Shown here piece by piece: positions 8,289 to 16,714 of a stretch of 40,877 bases of DNA. The notes beneath the pieces are model-generated. The model ran no database searches. It saw only the letters and a list, made by a program, of their open reading frames with translations, and had not been told where the DNA came from. Each line of letters begins with the position of its first letter. Within the stretch, counting starts at the first letter, position 1. The position numbers were made by a program, and so were the translations under genes. The DNA comes from Halocynthiibacter styelae (lineage in GTDB: Bacteria; Pseudomonadota; Alphaproteobacteria; Rhodobacterales; Rhodobacteraceae): assembly GCF_016123485.1 (NCBI RefSeq), contig NZ_JADCKQ010000021.1, forward strand, positions 1-40,877, in the 5' to 3' direction.

Positions 8289-8465
8289 CCTCCGGCGGGG
8301 ATATTTGCGCTGAAAAGAAAAGGAACACCCTGCGACGTAAATCGCAGGGTGCTTTCTCATCAGGCGGTCATCGGCTTCCCAGCCTGTACCGCCCTCTTTC
8401 TTTTCCACAATAAAGTTAACACGGGACAAATGTTTCTTTCTTATCAGTACAAATATCCCAGGGGG
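8289..8465. repeat. Inverted pair of GGGATATTTG motifs
   Basis: Plus-strand 8298-8320 reads GGGATATTTG-CG-CTGAAAAGAAA. The minus strand of 8435-8459 reads GGGATATTTG-TA-CTGATAAGAAA. The two copies face each other across about 110 bases and flank the terminator at 8326-8356. Each follows a GC-rich stem or tract close to the stop codon of the gene reading into it. Confidence 0.6.
8326..8356. terminator. Bidirectional intrinsic terminator between metG and puuB
   Basis: A perfect 10-bp stem CACCCTGCGA / TCGCAGGGTG with a 6-base loop is followed by CTTTCTC on the plus strand. On the minus strand it is followed by TTCCTTTTCTTTTC. It is placed to stop both metG and the opposing puuB operon. Confidence 0.75.
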
Positions 8466-8466
8466 T

Positions 8467-8484
8467 CCGGGGGCTGGCCCCCGG
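8467..8484 (-). terminator. GC-rich hairpin after puuB
   Basis: A 7-bp stem CCGGGGG / CCCCCGG with a 4-base loop lies 12 bases past the puuB stop on the minus strand. No direct T tract follows, so it is a stabilising or partial termination hairpin ahead of the stronger one at 8326-8356. Confidence 0.45.
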
Positions 8485-8496
8485 CCTGCCTTAGCC

Positions 8497-9798
8497 TCAC
8501 AACTTATCGCGCAGTGAATACCACAACATTGCAAGCACCAGCAGCGGACTGCGCAGGGCTGCGCCGCCTGGGAAACGCGGAGTCGGAACGTCTGCCATAA
8601 AGTCAAACCGTTCGGCCTGCCCCTGCACAGCTTCTGCCATTAGTTTCCCACCCAGCGTTGCCATGGCCACCCCATGCCCGGAATAACCGGATGCAGACAG
8701 GATATTGCCAGAGAGGCGTGCGAAATGGGGCATACGGTTCATGGTAATCCCCAGGGTCCCACCCCAGGCATAATCCAGTTTAATCCCGTGCAGTTGTGGA
8801 TAGATTTCCAGCATCGGCTTTCTGACCAACGCCCGGATATCTTTCGGAAAACGGTAGCCATAGCTTTCCGCCCCGCCAAACAGCATCCGGCCATCTTCTG
8901 AAAAGCGGAAGTAATTCACGACAAACTTGCTATCGGCCACCGCGTGATTGCCTTTGATCAGACCTTCCTGGGCGTCGGGCGAAAGGGGTTCGGTGGCAAC
9001 AATAAAGTTATTGATCGGCATCATGCGCGCTGCAACTTTGCCCTGAAGCCTGCCCAGATAACCATTGCAGGCGTAAAGCACATAGCCCGCCGTCACCTGC
9101 GCCTGATCGGTTTTCACAGTGGCAGGGGTTCCTTCCAGCACATCTGCAACCGTGCTGCGCTCATGGATACGCACACCGGCAGCCACACAGGCCCGCGCAA
9201 GCGCGAGCGCGTAGTTCAGCGGGTGTAGATGGCCCGCCTGCATGTCGATGGAACCACTGTGATAGGCTGGCGACCCCACCATCTCGCGCATCTCATCTTT
9301 GTTAAGGGAACGGATCTTGTCGTGCCCATATTCATCACGCAGTTTATCAACATATTCACGATGTTCCCGGACAAAACCTGGTTTGTGATCTGCGTGAATG
9401 ATACCTTCGTGAAAGGTCACACCACCGGCCTCGGCCAGTTCACGGGTCACAGCAACGCTTTCACAGGCCAGATCCCAGAGGTCACGCGCACGGGGCACGC
9501 CGACCATAGCTTCAAGTTCATCCTGTTCCAGCCGCTGCCCCATGCCAACCTGACCACCATTGCGGCCAGAGGCGCCAAAGCCAACACGCTGCGCTTCCAG
9601 AAGAACCACATCATACCCGGCCCGCGCCAGATGCAGCGCCGCAGACAGCCCGGTGAAGCCGCCGCCAATCACACAGACATCGGCCCGCATTTCCCCGGCA
9701 GCCGGTGGAAACGACGCAAGCTGATCTGCCGTCGCCGCATAATAAGACCCGGGGTATTCCCCGGATCTGTCGTTTGCTGTGAGAAGGTTCAGCGCCAT
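8497..9798 (-). CDS. puuB: FAD-dependent gamma-glutamylputrescine oxidase-like protein (copy 1)
   Basis: A 433-residue DAO-type flavoprotein. The FAD-binding motif VIGGGFTGLSAALHLA is near residue 43, followed by GFGASGRNGG, which is typical of PuuB/OrdL proteins. A C-terminal GYSGHG lies near the flavin site. The family oxidises gamma-glutamylputrescine to the aminobutyraldehyde with ammonia and hydrogen peroxide. The ATG overlaps the stop of the upstream aminotransferase by one base (TAATG), so translation is coupled. It is last in the operon puuA-aminotransferase-puuB. Exact polyamine specificity is not known. A second copy lies at 18837-20210. Confidence 0.87.
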   Translation of the reverse strand: MALNLLTANDRSGEYPGSYYAATADQLASFPPAAGEMRADVCVIGGGFTGLSAALHLARAGYDVVLLEAQRVGFGASGRNGGQVGMGQRLEQDELEAMVGVPRARDLWDLACESVAVTRELAEAGGVTFHEGIIHADHKPGFVREHREYVDKLRDEYGHDKIRSLNKDEMREMVGSPAYHSGSIDMQAGHLHPLNYALALARACVAAGVRIHERSTVADVLEGTPATVKTDQAQVTAGYVLYACNGYLGRLQGKVAARMMPINNFIVATEPLSPDAQEGLIKGNHAVADSKFVVNYFRFSEDGRMLFGGAESYGYRFPKDIRALVRKPMLEIYPQLHGIKLDYAWGGTLGITMNRMPHFARLSGNILSASGYSGHGVAMATLGGKLMAEAVQGQAERFDFMADVPTPRFPGGAALRSPLLVLAMLWYSLRDKL

Positions 9799-11195
9799 TA
9801 CGCGGACTTCATCAGACCCTGATCCGTCGCATCTTTCAGCGTCAGATCCAGCGCCTTAGAGGCTCGGTCAATCAGCGTATCAATGTCAGATTTGGTCAGT
9901 ACCAGTGGCGGAGAAATGATCATACGATCGCCCACGTGACGCATCACAAGGCCGTTGCTGAAGCAGTGATCGCGACAGATCAGACCGACCTGACCAGCGC
10001 CACCAGCAAAACCCGCGCGCGCAGATTTATCGGGCGTCATGGCAATGGATCCCATCATACCACAGATACCAGCCTGCCCCACCAATGGGTGATCGCCAAG
10101 CTGCATCCATTTCTCTTCCAGGTAAGGCGCAGTTTCGTTGCACACGGTTTCCACGATCTTTTCTTCCTCCAGAATACGCAGGTTTTCCAACGCCACAGCC
10201 GCCGCAACCGGGTGACCGGAATAGGTGTAACCGTGGTTGAAATCACCACCCGCGTTCAGGGTTGCGGCGACCTCGTCGGTCACCATGGAACCGCCAATCG
10301 GCGCGTAACCGGAAGACAGGCCCTTCGCGATGGTCATCACGTCAGGACGGATGTTGAAGGTTTCAGACCCGAACCAGTTGCCGGTGCGACCAAAGCCACA
10401 GATCACTTCATCCGCGATCAACAGGATTTCATGTTCGTCACAAATGCGCTGAATTTCAGGCCAGTAGGTTTCCGGTGGAATAACCACGCCACCCGCACCC
10501 TGCACAGGTTCCGCGATAAAGGCTGCAACCTTGTTTTCACCCAGCTCTGCAATCTTTGCTTCCAGCTGGCGCGCGCGTTCCAGACCGAATTCAGCCGGAT
10601 CCAGATCGCCACCTTCCGCATACCAGTTCGGCTGGTCAATAAAGGCAATATCCGGGATCGGCAGACCGCCCTGTGCGTGCATTGGCTTCATGCCACCAAG
10701 GCTTGCGCCACCCATGGTGGACCCGTGATAGGCGTTGTGGCGAGAAATAATAACCTTCTTCTCAGGCTTGCCCTTCGCCGCCCAGTAATGACGTACCAGA
10801 CGAATGTTGGTGTCATTCGCATCTGACCCACCCGCAGAAAAGAACGTGTGGTTCAGATCACCGGGGGCCAGTTCAGCCAGCTTCTGTGACAGGGCAATCG
10901 CCGGCACATGGGTCGTCTGGAAAAACGTATTGTAATAGGGCAGTTCTTTCATCTGGCGCGCAGCCACATCCGCAATGCTGTCACGGCCATAGCCGATATT
11001 AACGCACCACAGGCCCGCCATTGCATCAAGATAATCATTGCCGTCACTATCGGTCAGGGTCACGCCCTGGGCGCGGGTGATAACACGTGCGCCTTTGGCA
11101 GCCAGAGCATTCCCGTCGGTAAACGGATGCAGGTGATGGGCCGCGTCCAGCGCCTGAAGTTCTTCAGTGGGCAGGTGATTTGTGATCATATTCAT
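9798..11195 (-). CDS. Class III aminotransferase, probable polyamine/putrescine-pyruvate transaminase
   Basis: A 465-residue PLP enzyme of the omega-aminotransferase fold. The Schiff-base lysine is in TIAKGLSSGYAPIGG. The preceding DEVICGFGRTG carries the PLP-ring Asp. The HNAYHGSTMGG stretch contacts the cofactor phosphate. It resembles SpuC-type enzymes, which convert putrescine to 4-aminobutanal with pyruvate as acceptor. It is sandwiched between puuA and puuB, supporting polyamine catabolism. It could instead take other omega-amines such as beta-alanine or taurine. The start has GGAG 7 bases upstream. Confidence 0.88.
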   Translation of the reverse strand: MNMITNHLPTEELQALDAAHHLHPFTDGNALAAKGARVITRAQGVTLTDSDGNDYLDAMAGLWCVNIGYGRDSIADVAARQMKELPYYNTFFQTTHVPAIALSQKLAELAPGDLNHTFFSAGGSDANDTNIRLVRHYWAAKGKPEKKVIISRHNAYHGSTMGGASLGGMKPMHAQGGLPIPDIAFIDQPNWYAEGGDLDPAEFGLERARQLEAKIAELGENKVAAFIAEPVQGAGGVVIPPETYWPEIQRICDEHEILLIADEVICGFGRTGNWFGSETFNIRPDVMTIAKGLSSGYAPIGGSMVTDEVAATLNAGGDFNHGYTYSGHPVAAAVALENLRILEEEKIVETVCNETAPYLEEKWMQLGDHPLVGQAGICGMMGSIAMTPDKSARAGFAGGAGQVGLICRDHCFSNGLVMRHVGDRMIISPPLVLTKSDIDTLIDRASKALDLTLKDATDQGLMKSA

Positions 11196-11238
11196 AAGTT
11201 GTCTCCAACAGAAAGAGAGGGTGTTAAGTGTGTTCGGG

Positions 11239-12633
11239 TCAGGCGTTCAGCAAAAGATGCTGGCGTTCCCATGGGGAAATTTCGCGCTGATATTCTTCCA
11301 GTTCGGCCCGTTTGATGTCGGAATAAAGCTGACAAAACTCTTCGCCCAGGATCTCACGCAGGGCGGTGTCTTCTTCAAACAGGTTCAAAGCTTCGGTCAG
11401 GCTGCCAGGCAGTTCTGCCCCGCCTTCATAGATTTCATGGTTCACCGGATCACGTGGTGCGATCTTTTCCACCATCCCCAGGTAGCCACAGGCAAGGCTG
11501 GCAGCGATAGACAGATACGGGTTGGTATCAATGCCGATCACACGGTTTTCGACGCGGCGCGCTTCCGGTCCCGAATTCGGAATACGAATGCCGGTGGTCC
11601 GATTGTCGGCGGCCCATTCCACATTGGTCGGGGCGCTCATGCCTTCTTTGCTGAACCGGCGGAAGCTGTTCACATAAGGCGCAAGCAATGGCACGGAATG
11701 CACAAGGTATTTCTGCGAACCACCAATGAAATGGTGGAAATGATCCGTTGGATTGCCATCCTTATCGGAAAAGATATTTTCGCCGGTTTCGCTGTCCACG
11801 ATTGATTGGTGGATATGCATGGCCGAACCCGGTTCATCCCGCATCGGTTTTGCCATAAAGGTCGCGAAAATACCGTTTTTCAGGGCTGCTTCACGGATAG
11901 ACCGCTTAAAGTAAAACACCTGATCCGCAAGGTTCAGTGGATCGCCATGCATCAGGTTGATTTCAATCTGCCCGGCGCCCCCTTCCTGGATGATCGTATC
12001 AATCGCAAGGCCCTGGGCTTCGGCGAAATCGTAAATCGTATCAATCACATCGCCATATTCATCAACGGCATCCATGGAATAGGCCTGACGCGATGCAGAA
12101 CGGCGGCCAGTCCGGCCAAGCGGCGGTTCAATGTCTTCATTCGGGTCGGTGTGTGGTTTGGTCAGGAAGAATTCGATCTCAGGCGCAACAACCGGTTTCC
12201 AGCCTTTGTCTTCGTAAAACTTCAGAACGCGTTTCAACACATTGCGCGGCGCGATTCCCAGGGGTTCACCATCACGGGTTTCCAAATCACAGATCAGTTG
12301 CAGGGTCGGATCTTCAGCCCAGGCCACCGCTGTACAGGTCGCCATATCAGGGCGCAGGACGATGTCCTTTTCCAGCCACTGATTTTCAATTTCCATATCC
12401 ACATATTCACCGGAAATCGTCTGATAGAACAGTGAAATAGGCAGGAAGAAAGTCCCATCCGGGTCAAATTTATACGACGGCATCGCCTTACCGCGGGACA
12501 TGCCCACAAGGTCCGGGGTGATAATTTCAACCTCATCCAGCCGCCGCCCATCAAGGTAATCCATGAAGGCTTCGGGCAGTTGTTCAATCCACGGGGTGGA
12601 CTGTTTCTCGGCGGGGGTCGGGCGGCGTGCCAT
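11239..12633 (-). CDS. puuA: Gamma-glutamylpolyamine synthetase, glutamine-synthetase family (copy 1)
   Basis: About 464 residues with the glutamine synthetase catalytic fold. Metal and substrate positions are visible as EIEFF, GAGQIEINL, MHIHQS and RRVENRVIG. The family ligates glutamate to an amine; with puuB and an importer nearby, the amine is probably putrescine or a related polyamine. The start is the ATG with AGGAA 7 bases upstream. An upstream in-frame start at 12690 would lie inside the putative operator. It is the first gene of the minus-strand arm. Confidence 0.9.
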   Translation of the reverse strand: MARRPTPAEKQSTPWIEQLPEAFMDYLDGRRLDEVEIITPDLVGMSRGKAMPSYKFDPDGTFFLPISLFYQTISGEYVDMEIENQWLEKDIVLRPDMATCTAVAWAEDPTLQLICDLETRDGEPLGIAPRNVLKRVLKFYEDKGWKPVVAPEIEFFLTKPHTDPNEDIEPPLGRTGRRSASRQAYSMDAVDEYGDVIDTIYDFAEAQGLAIDTIIQEGGAGQIEINLMHGDPLNLADQVFYFKRSIREAALKNGIFATFMAKPMRDEPGSAMHIHQSIVDSETGENIFSDKDGNPTDHFHHFIGGSQKYLVHSVPLLAPYVNSFRRFSKEGMSAPTNVEWAADNRTTGIRIPNSGPEARRVENRVIGIDTNPYLSIAASLACGYLGMVEKIAPRDPVNHEIYEGGAELPGSLTEALNLFEEDTALREILGEEFCQLYSDIKRAELEEYQREISPWERQHLLLNA

Positions 12634-12677
12634 AGGGATTTCCTGTTGTTGGGGCGGATCAATCCGGCCGTTTCTCA

Positions 12678-12707
12678 AAAATATGATCAAATATTTTGAA
12701 CTGTCAA
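12678..12707 (-). promoter_or_regulatory. Predicted puuA promoter
   Basis: On the minus strand a perfect TTGACA (12707-12702) and TATTTT (12683-12678) are separated by 18 bases. The -35 box overlaps the last codons of the GntR gene. The -10 box lies 45 bases before the puuA ATG. The shared operator candidate occupies the spacer and part of the -10 box, which would fit repression. Confidence 0.55.
12681..12694. promoter_or_regulatory. Candidate GntR operator, puuA side
   Basis: ATATGATCAAATAT, centred on TGATCA. The first twelve bases, ATATGATCAAAT, recur in inverse orientation at 13483-13494. The two copies flank the GntR gene and lie upstream of the two operon arms. That this protein binds them is inferred. 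Confidence 0.5.
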
Positions 12708-13393
12708 TCAGCCAGTACAGATTTCACGGTGTTCTGCGTCGCAGAATCACCAAAAATCAGCACCTGGCGCACCTGATCCATGCCCTGGCGGATGTCGTCT
12801 TCAATGGCACGGCAAGCGGTGGCAGCGTCATGATTCTCAAGCGCGCGGATGGTAATATCATGCTGATCCGGCTGAATTGTATTGGCATACCGCCCAAGAA
12901 CACCGCGCAGCGATGGCCCGGCCCGCAGCCACAAAGATTGCGCCAGCGCCAGCAGAATTCCCGCCCCTGCAGCTTCATACAACGCGAAATGAAAGCGGTA
13001 ATTATACTTGAGATACCCTTCAATATCCCCCTCAGAAATCGCGGCATTCAGGTGATTGTCGATCTCGCGAAGGTGTTTTGTCAGCTCTTCATTCGCGCGT
13101 GGCACCGCGATCTGCACAAGTTTGGGTTCAATCGAAAGCCTTGCAAAATATAACTCTTCCACCTGTGTCAGTGAAAGTTCCGGCACGGTGATCCGCCGAT
13201 TTCCCTTTGCTTCCAGCGCACCTTCTGCCGTCAGACGACGAATGGCTTCGCGTACTGGCGTGGTGCCCGCATCCAGAACCTCAACCAGCCCCTGAATGGT
13301 CACGGGCTGTCCCGGCACAAGCACACCAAACAGGATCATTTCACGGATACGCAGGTAGATTGCCTCATGTTCAGGCACTTTGCGGTGCTCCAT
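12704..13393 (-). CDS. GntR family transcriptional regulator, FadR/FCD type
   Basis: 229 residues. An N-terminal winged helix occupies about residues 8-70; AGTTPVREAIRRLTAEG is the recognition region. It is followed by an all-helical FCD ligand domain with conserved Asp/His positions (NYRFHFALYEAAG). The FCD domain usually binds a small carboxylate. It sits between the two polyamine arms and is most likely their local regulator, with gamma-glutamyl intermediates as plausible effectors; that is inference. GGAGG lies 7 bases before the ATG. Confidence 0.88.
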   Translation of the reverse strand: MEHRKVPEHEAIYLRIREMILFGVLVPGQPVTIQGLVEVLDAGTTPVREAIRRLTAEGALEAKGNRRITVPELSLTQVEELYFARLSIEPKLVQIAVPRANEELTKHLREIDNHLNAAISEGDIEGYLKYNYRFHFALYEAAGAGILLALAQSLWLRAGPSLRGVLGRYANTIQPDQHDITIRALENHDAATACRAIEDDIRQGMDQVRQVLIFGDSATQNTVKSVLAD

Positions 13394-13482
13394 ATATATT
13401 CCCTCCCAATCCTGCTTGCGGCGCAGCGCGTCCCGGCGCTATTTCTTGAAAACATCAGGCCTGTGTTGCACCGAATCAATTA

Positions 13483-13494
13483 ATTTGATCATAT
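13483..13494. promoter_or_regulatory. Candidate GntR operator, potF side
   Basis: ATTTGATCATAT, the exact reverse complement of 12681-12692. It lies in the 147-base divergent gap between the GntR gene and potF, 46 bases before the potF ATG. A possible -35 box TTGCAC (13466-13471) is upstream. The -10 box is unclear and would overlap this site. Confidence 0.5.
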
Positions 13495-13540
13495 CACAGA
13501 CCAAAGGTGCAAATACCTTAAACTCAGGGAGACACTTATC

Positions 13541-14620
13541 ATGAAAAAATCACTGCTGCCTCTGGCGCTGGCTGCCTTCGCTGCCCCCGCCTTTGCTGAA
13601 GAAGTCCGCGTCTATAACTGGTCCGACTATATTGATGAGTCGCTGCTTGAGAAATTCGAAGAAGAAACCGGCATTGATCTGATCTATGACGTGTTTGATT
13701 CAAACGAACTGCTGGAAACCAAAATGCTTGCGGGCAGCTCTGGCTATGATGTTGTGGTTCCGTCCGGCACATTCCTGCAACGCCAGATTTCTGCCGGCGC
13801 CTTCCAGCCACTGGACCGTGCCCAGCTGTCTAACATTGGCAATATGTGGGATGTGGTTGCCAGCCGCACCGCACAATACGACCCGGACAACACCTATTCC
13901 ATCAACTATATGTGGGGCACAACCGGCCTTGGCGTAAACGTTGGTAAAGTCACAGAAATCCTCGGCGAAGATGCGCCGCTGGACAGCCTGGCCCTGATCT
14001 TTGATCCGGCCAACATGGAAAAGCTGGCGGAATGTGGCGTTCATTTCCTCGATGCCCCGTCTGAAATGATCCCGGCTGCTTTGCAGTATCTGGGCGAAGA
14101 TCCCGACAGCCATGATCCGGACGTGATCGCAAAAGCAGAACCTGTGCTGATGGCGATCCGCCCATATATACAGAAGTTCCACAGCTCTGAATACATCAAC
14201 GCCCTGGCCAATGGCGACATCTGCGTTGCATTCGGCTGGTCCGGTGACGTTCTGCAGGCTGCCGGTCGCGCAGCTGAGGCCGAGAATGGCCATGAAATCG
14301 CCTATAACATCCCGGTTGAAGGCGCTTTGATGTGGTTTGACCAGATGGCCATTCCGGCAGACGCACAGAACCCGGAAGGCGCGCATAAGTTCCTGAACTT
14401 CATCATGGATCCTGAAAACATGGCGGCTGCGTCCAACTATGTGTTCTACGCGAACGGCAACCTGGCCGCTCAGGAACATCTTGTTGAGGACGTGATCGGT
14501 GATCCGGCTGTGTACCCTCCGGCTGAGACCATCGAAAACCTGTTTGTGACCACACCTTACCCGGCACGTGTTCAGCGTACCGTGACCCGTATGTGGACCA
14601 AGATCAAATCCGGCACCTGA
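13541..14620 (+). CDS. potF: Polyamine ABC transporter periplasmic binding protein
   Basis: 359 residues. A Sec signal peptide of about 19 residues ends AFA before EEVRVYNW. The mature protein begins VYNWSDYIDE, a hallmark of PotD/PotF proteins. Conserved segments such as YMWGTTGLGVN and the C-terminal NFIMDPE follow. It binds polyamine in the periplasm and delivers it to PotHI. AGGGAGA precedes the ATG by about 7 bases. It is the first gene of the plus-strand arm and is followed by an intrinsic terminator. Putrescine versus spermidine preference cannot be decided by eye. Confidence 0.93.
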   Translation: MKKSLLPLALAAFAAPAFAEEVRVYNWSDYIDESLLEKFEEETGIDLIYDVFDSNELLETKMLAGSSGYDVVVPSGTFLQRQISAGAFQPLDRAQLSNIGNMWDVVASRTAQYDPDNTYSINYMWGTTGLGVNVGKVTEILGEDAPLDSLALIFDPANMEKLAECGVHFLDAPSEMIPAALQYLGEDPDSHDPDVIAKAEPVLMAIRPYIQKFHSSEYINALANGDICVAFGWSGDVLQAAGRAAEAENGHEIAYNIPVEGALMWFDQMAIPADAQNPEGAHKFLNFIMDPENMAAASNYVFYANGNLAAQEHLVEDVIGDPAVYPPAETIENLFVTTPYPARVQRTVTRMWTKIKSGT

Positions 14621-14637
14621 TCCGGTTATAACAAGTG

Positions 14638-14668
14638 CCCTGCCGGTTCCGCCGGCAGGGTTTTTCTG
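14638..14668 (+). terminator. Intrinsic terminator/attenuator between potF and potA
   Basis: A perfect 9-bp stem CCCTGCCGG / CCGGCAGGG with a 5-base loop, directly followed by TTTTTCTG. It lies 17 bases past the potF stop and before the potA ribosome site. Partial termination here would make more binding protein than membrane transporter. Confidence 0.85.
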
Positions 14669-14682
14669 AGGGAGGGGAAATC

Positions 14683-15822
14683 ATGACATCAACCGACGCC
14701 GCCGCTGTGCCTGCAGATTTTGCACCATGGGAAAATGCGGATGAAAAACCGCTGATCGAATTTCAGAATGTCACCAAACGTTTCGGTGATTTTACTGCAA
14801 TTGATAACCTCAACCTTCAGATTTACGAGCGCGAATTCTTCGCCCTGCTTGGTCCTTCCGGCTGTGGGAAAACCACGCTGATGCGGATGCTGGCGGGCTT
14901 TGAAACACCAACAGAAGGCACAATCCTTCTGGGTGGCCAGGACATGGCCCCGATCCCACCGAACAAACGCGCAACCAATATGATGTTTCAGTCTTATGCC
15001 CTGTTCCCACATCTTTCCGTCGCCGACAACATCGCCTTTGGCCTGAAACGGGACGGCATACCCAAGGCTGATATTGATGCGCGCGTTGATGAAATGATCC
15101 GCCTTGTGCAGCTTGGTCAATTCGCCAAGCGCAAACCACACCAGATTTCCGGCGGCCAGCGTCAGCGTGTAGCGCTTGCCCGGTCTCTGGCGAAAGCGCC
15201 GAAGCTGCTTCTACTGGATGAACCTCTTGGGGCGCTTGATAAAAAGCTGCGTCAGGAAACCCAGTTTGAACTGATGGATATTCAGGAAAAGACCGGCACA
15301 ACTTTTGTTATTGTGACCCACGATCAGGAAGAGGCCATGACAGTTGCCTCCCGCGTCGCCGTGATGGATCACGGGAAACTCATTCAGGTCGACACCCCCG
15401 CCGGGATCTACGAAAATCCGAATTCCACCTATGTGGCTGACTTCATTGGTGATGTGAACATTCTTGAGGGCCACGCGGCAAAATCCGACGCTGGCTGTCA
15501 AATCACCTGGGCTGAAGGCCAGCCTGCGATCAATTCCAACTGCGGCACGGACCTGTCCGGCAAAGTGCATTTCGCAATCCGCCCTGAGAAAATCACAGTC
15601 TCTGCCGACAAACCCACAGACAAGCCAAATGTGCTGCAGGGCAAAGTGCATGACATCGCGTATCTCGGCAATATCTCGACCTATCACGTACGCCTGAGCA
15701 ATGGTCAGATCATCAAGGCACAATCCGCCAACAACCGCCGTCTGTCCCGCCGCAGTTTCACCTGGGAAGATGACGTCTACCTGAGCTTCACCGACACCGC
15801 CGGTGTCGTTCTGGCGGAATAA
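14683..15822 (+). CDS. potA: Polyamine ABC transporter ATP-binding protein
   Basis: About 379 residues. Walker A is GPSGCGKTT, the ABC signature SGGQRQRVALARS, Walker B LLLLDEPLGALD, and the switch His is in VIVTHDQEEAM. A C-terminal TOBE-like regulatory domain follows (FAIRPEKI). It energises PotHI. The start is at the ATG after GAGGGAGGGG. An in-frame upstream ATG at 14635 overlaps the terminator hairpin and is rejected. Confidence 0.93.
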   Translation: MTSTDAAAVPADFAPWENADEKPLIEFQNVTKRFGDFTAIDNLNLQIYEREFFALLGPSGCGKTTLMRMLAGFETPTEGTILLGGQDMAPIPPNKRATNMMFQSYALFPHLSVADNIAFGLKRDGIPKADIDARVDEMIRLVQLGQFAKRKPHQISGGQRQRVALARSLAKAPKLLLLDEPLGALDKKLRQETQFELMDIQEKTGTTFVIVTHDQEEAMTVASRVAVMDHGKLIQVDTPAGIYENPNSTYVADFIGDVNILEGHAAKSDAGCQITWAEGQPAINSNCGTDLSGKVHFAIRPEKITVSADKPTDKPNVLQGKVHDIAYLGNISTYHVRLSNGQIIKAQSANNRRLSRRSFTWEDDVYLSFTDTAGVVLAE

Positions 15823-15826
15823 GCGC

Positions 15827-16714
15827 ATGAATATGCTGCGTCGTACCGCCCTGATCCTGCCGCCATACCTCTGGCTGCTGATGCTCTTTCTTGTGCCGTT
15901 CCTGATTGTCTTTAAGATCTCTCTTTCAGACATCGAACTGGCCATTCCCCCGTACACCCCGACCTATGATCCGGAAAAAGGCATCTGGGATCTGCTGTCT
16001 CAGCTGGATTTTGAAAACTTTATCTTCCTCTCTGAAGACAGCCTGTATTTCAAAGCCTATCTGTCCAGCCTGAAGATCGCGATTATTTCAACTTTCCTGA
16101 CCCTGCTGGTAGGCTTTCCTATTGCCTGGGCCATGGCACGTGCCGCCGATCACTGGCGTCCGACCCTGATGATGCTGGTGATCCTGCCCTTCTGGACGTC
16201 ATTCCTGATCCGCGTTTATGCGTGGAAAGGCATTCTCAGCCAGGAAGGCTATCTGAACCAGATGCTGATGAACATTGGCCTGATCAGTGATCCCCTCGTG
16301 ATCCTGAACACCAATATCGCGGTCTATATCGGTATCGTTTACACCTACCTGCCCTTCATGGTGCTGCCCATCTATGCAACGCTTGAAAAGCTGGACGAAA
16401 GCCTGAACGAAGCCGCGGTAGACCTTGGCTGCACCCGCACATCCGCCTTCTGGCTGGTGACGCTGCCCCTGTCAAAACCCGGCGTGATTGCCGGTTGTTT
16501 CCTCGTGTTTATCCCGGCGCTGGGTGAATTTGTGATCCCGGAACTTCTGGGCGGCTCAAACACGCTGATGATTGGTAAGGTTCTGTATCAGGAATTCTTC
16601 TCAAACCGTGACTGGCCGGTGGCAAGTGCGGTGGCGGTGATCCTGCTGCTGATCCTGATCATTCCGATCATTCTGTTCCAGAAAAACCAGGAAAAGCAGG
16701 AGGCAGGCCAATGA
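15827..16714 (+). CDS. potH: Polyamine ABC transporter permease
   Basis: About 295 residues with six hydrophobic segments and the cytoplasmic EAA loop AVDLGCTRTSAFWLVTLP. It forms the channel with PotI. The start is 4 bases after the potA stop. An alternative ATG inside potA (15803) would add eight residues and is less likely. Confidence 0.92.
   Translation: MNMLRRTALILPPYLWLLMLFLVPFLIVFKISLSDIELAIPPYTPTYDPEKGIWDLLSQLDFENFIFLSEDSLYFKAYLSSLKIAIISTFLTLLVGFPIAWAMARAADHWRPTLMMLVILPFWTSFLIRVYAWKGILSQEGYLNQMLMNIGLISDPLVILNTNIAVYIGIVYTYLPFMVLPIYATLEKLDESLNEAAVDLGCTRTSAFWLVTLPLSKPGVIAGCFLVFIPALGEFVIPELLGGSNTLMIGKVLYQEFFSNRDWPVASAVAVILLLILIIPIILFQKNQEKQEAGQ

Noticed and set aside
8016-8606. A minus-strand frame through the metG end and the intergenic region containing a lysine/glutamate-rich stretch
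   Set aside because: It runs through metG antisense and two terminators; no family or start site supports it.
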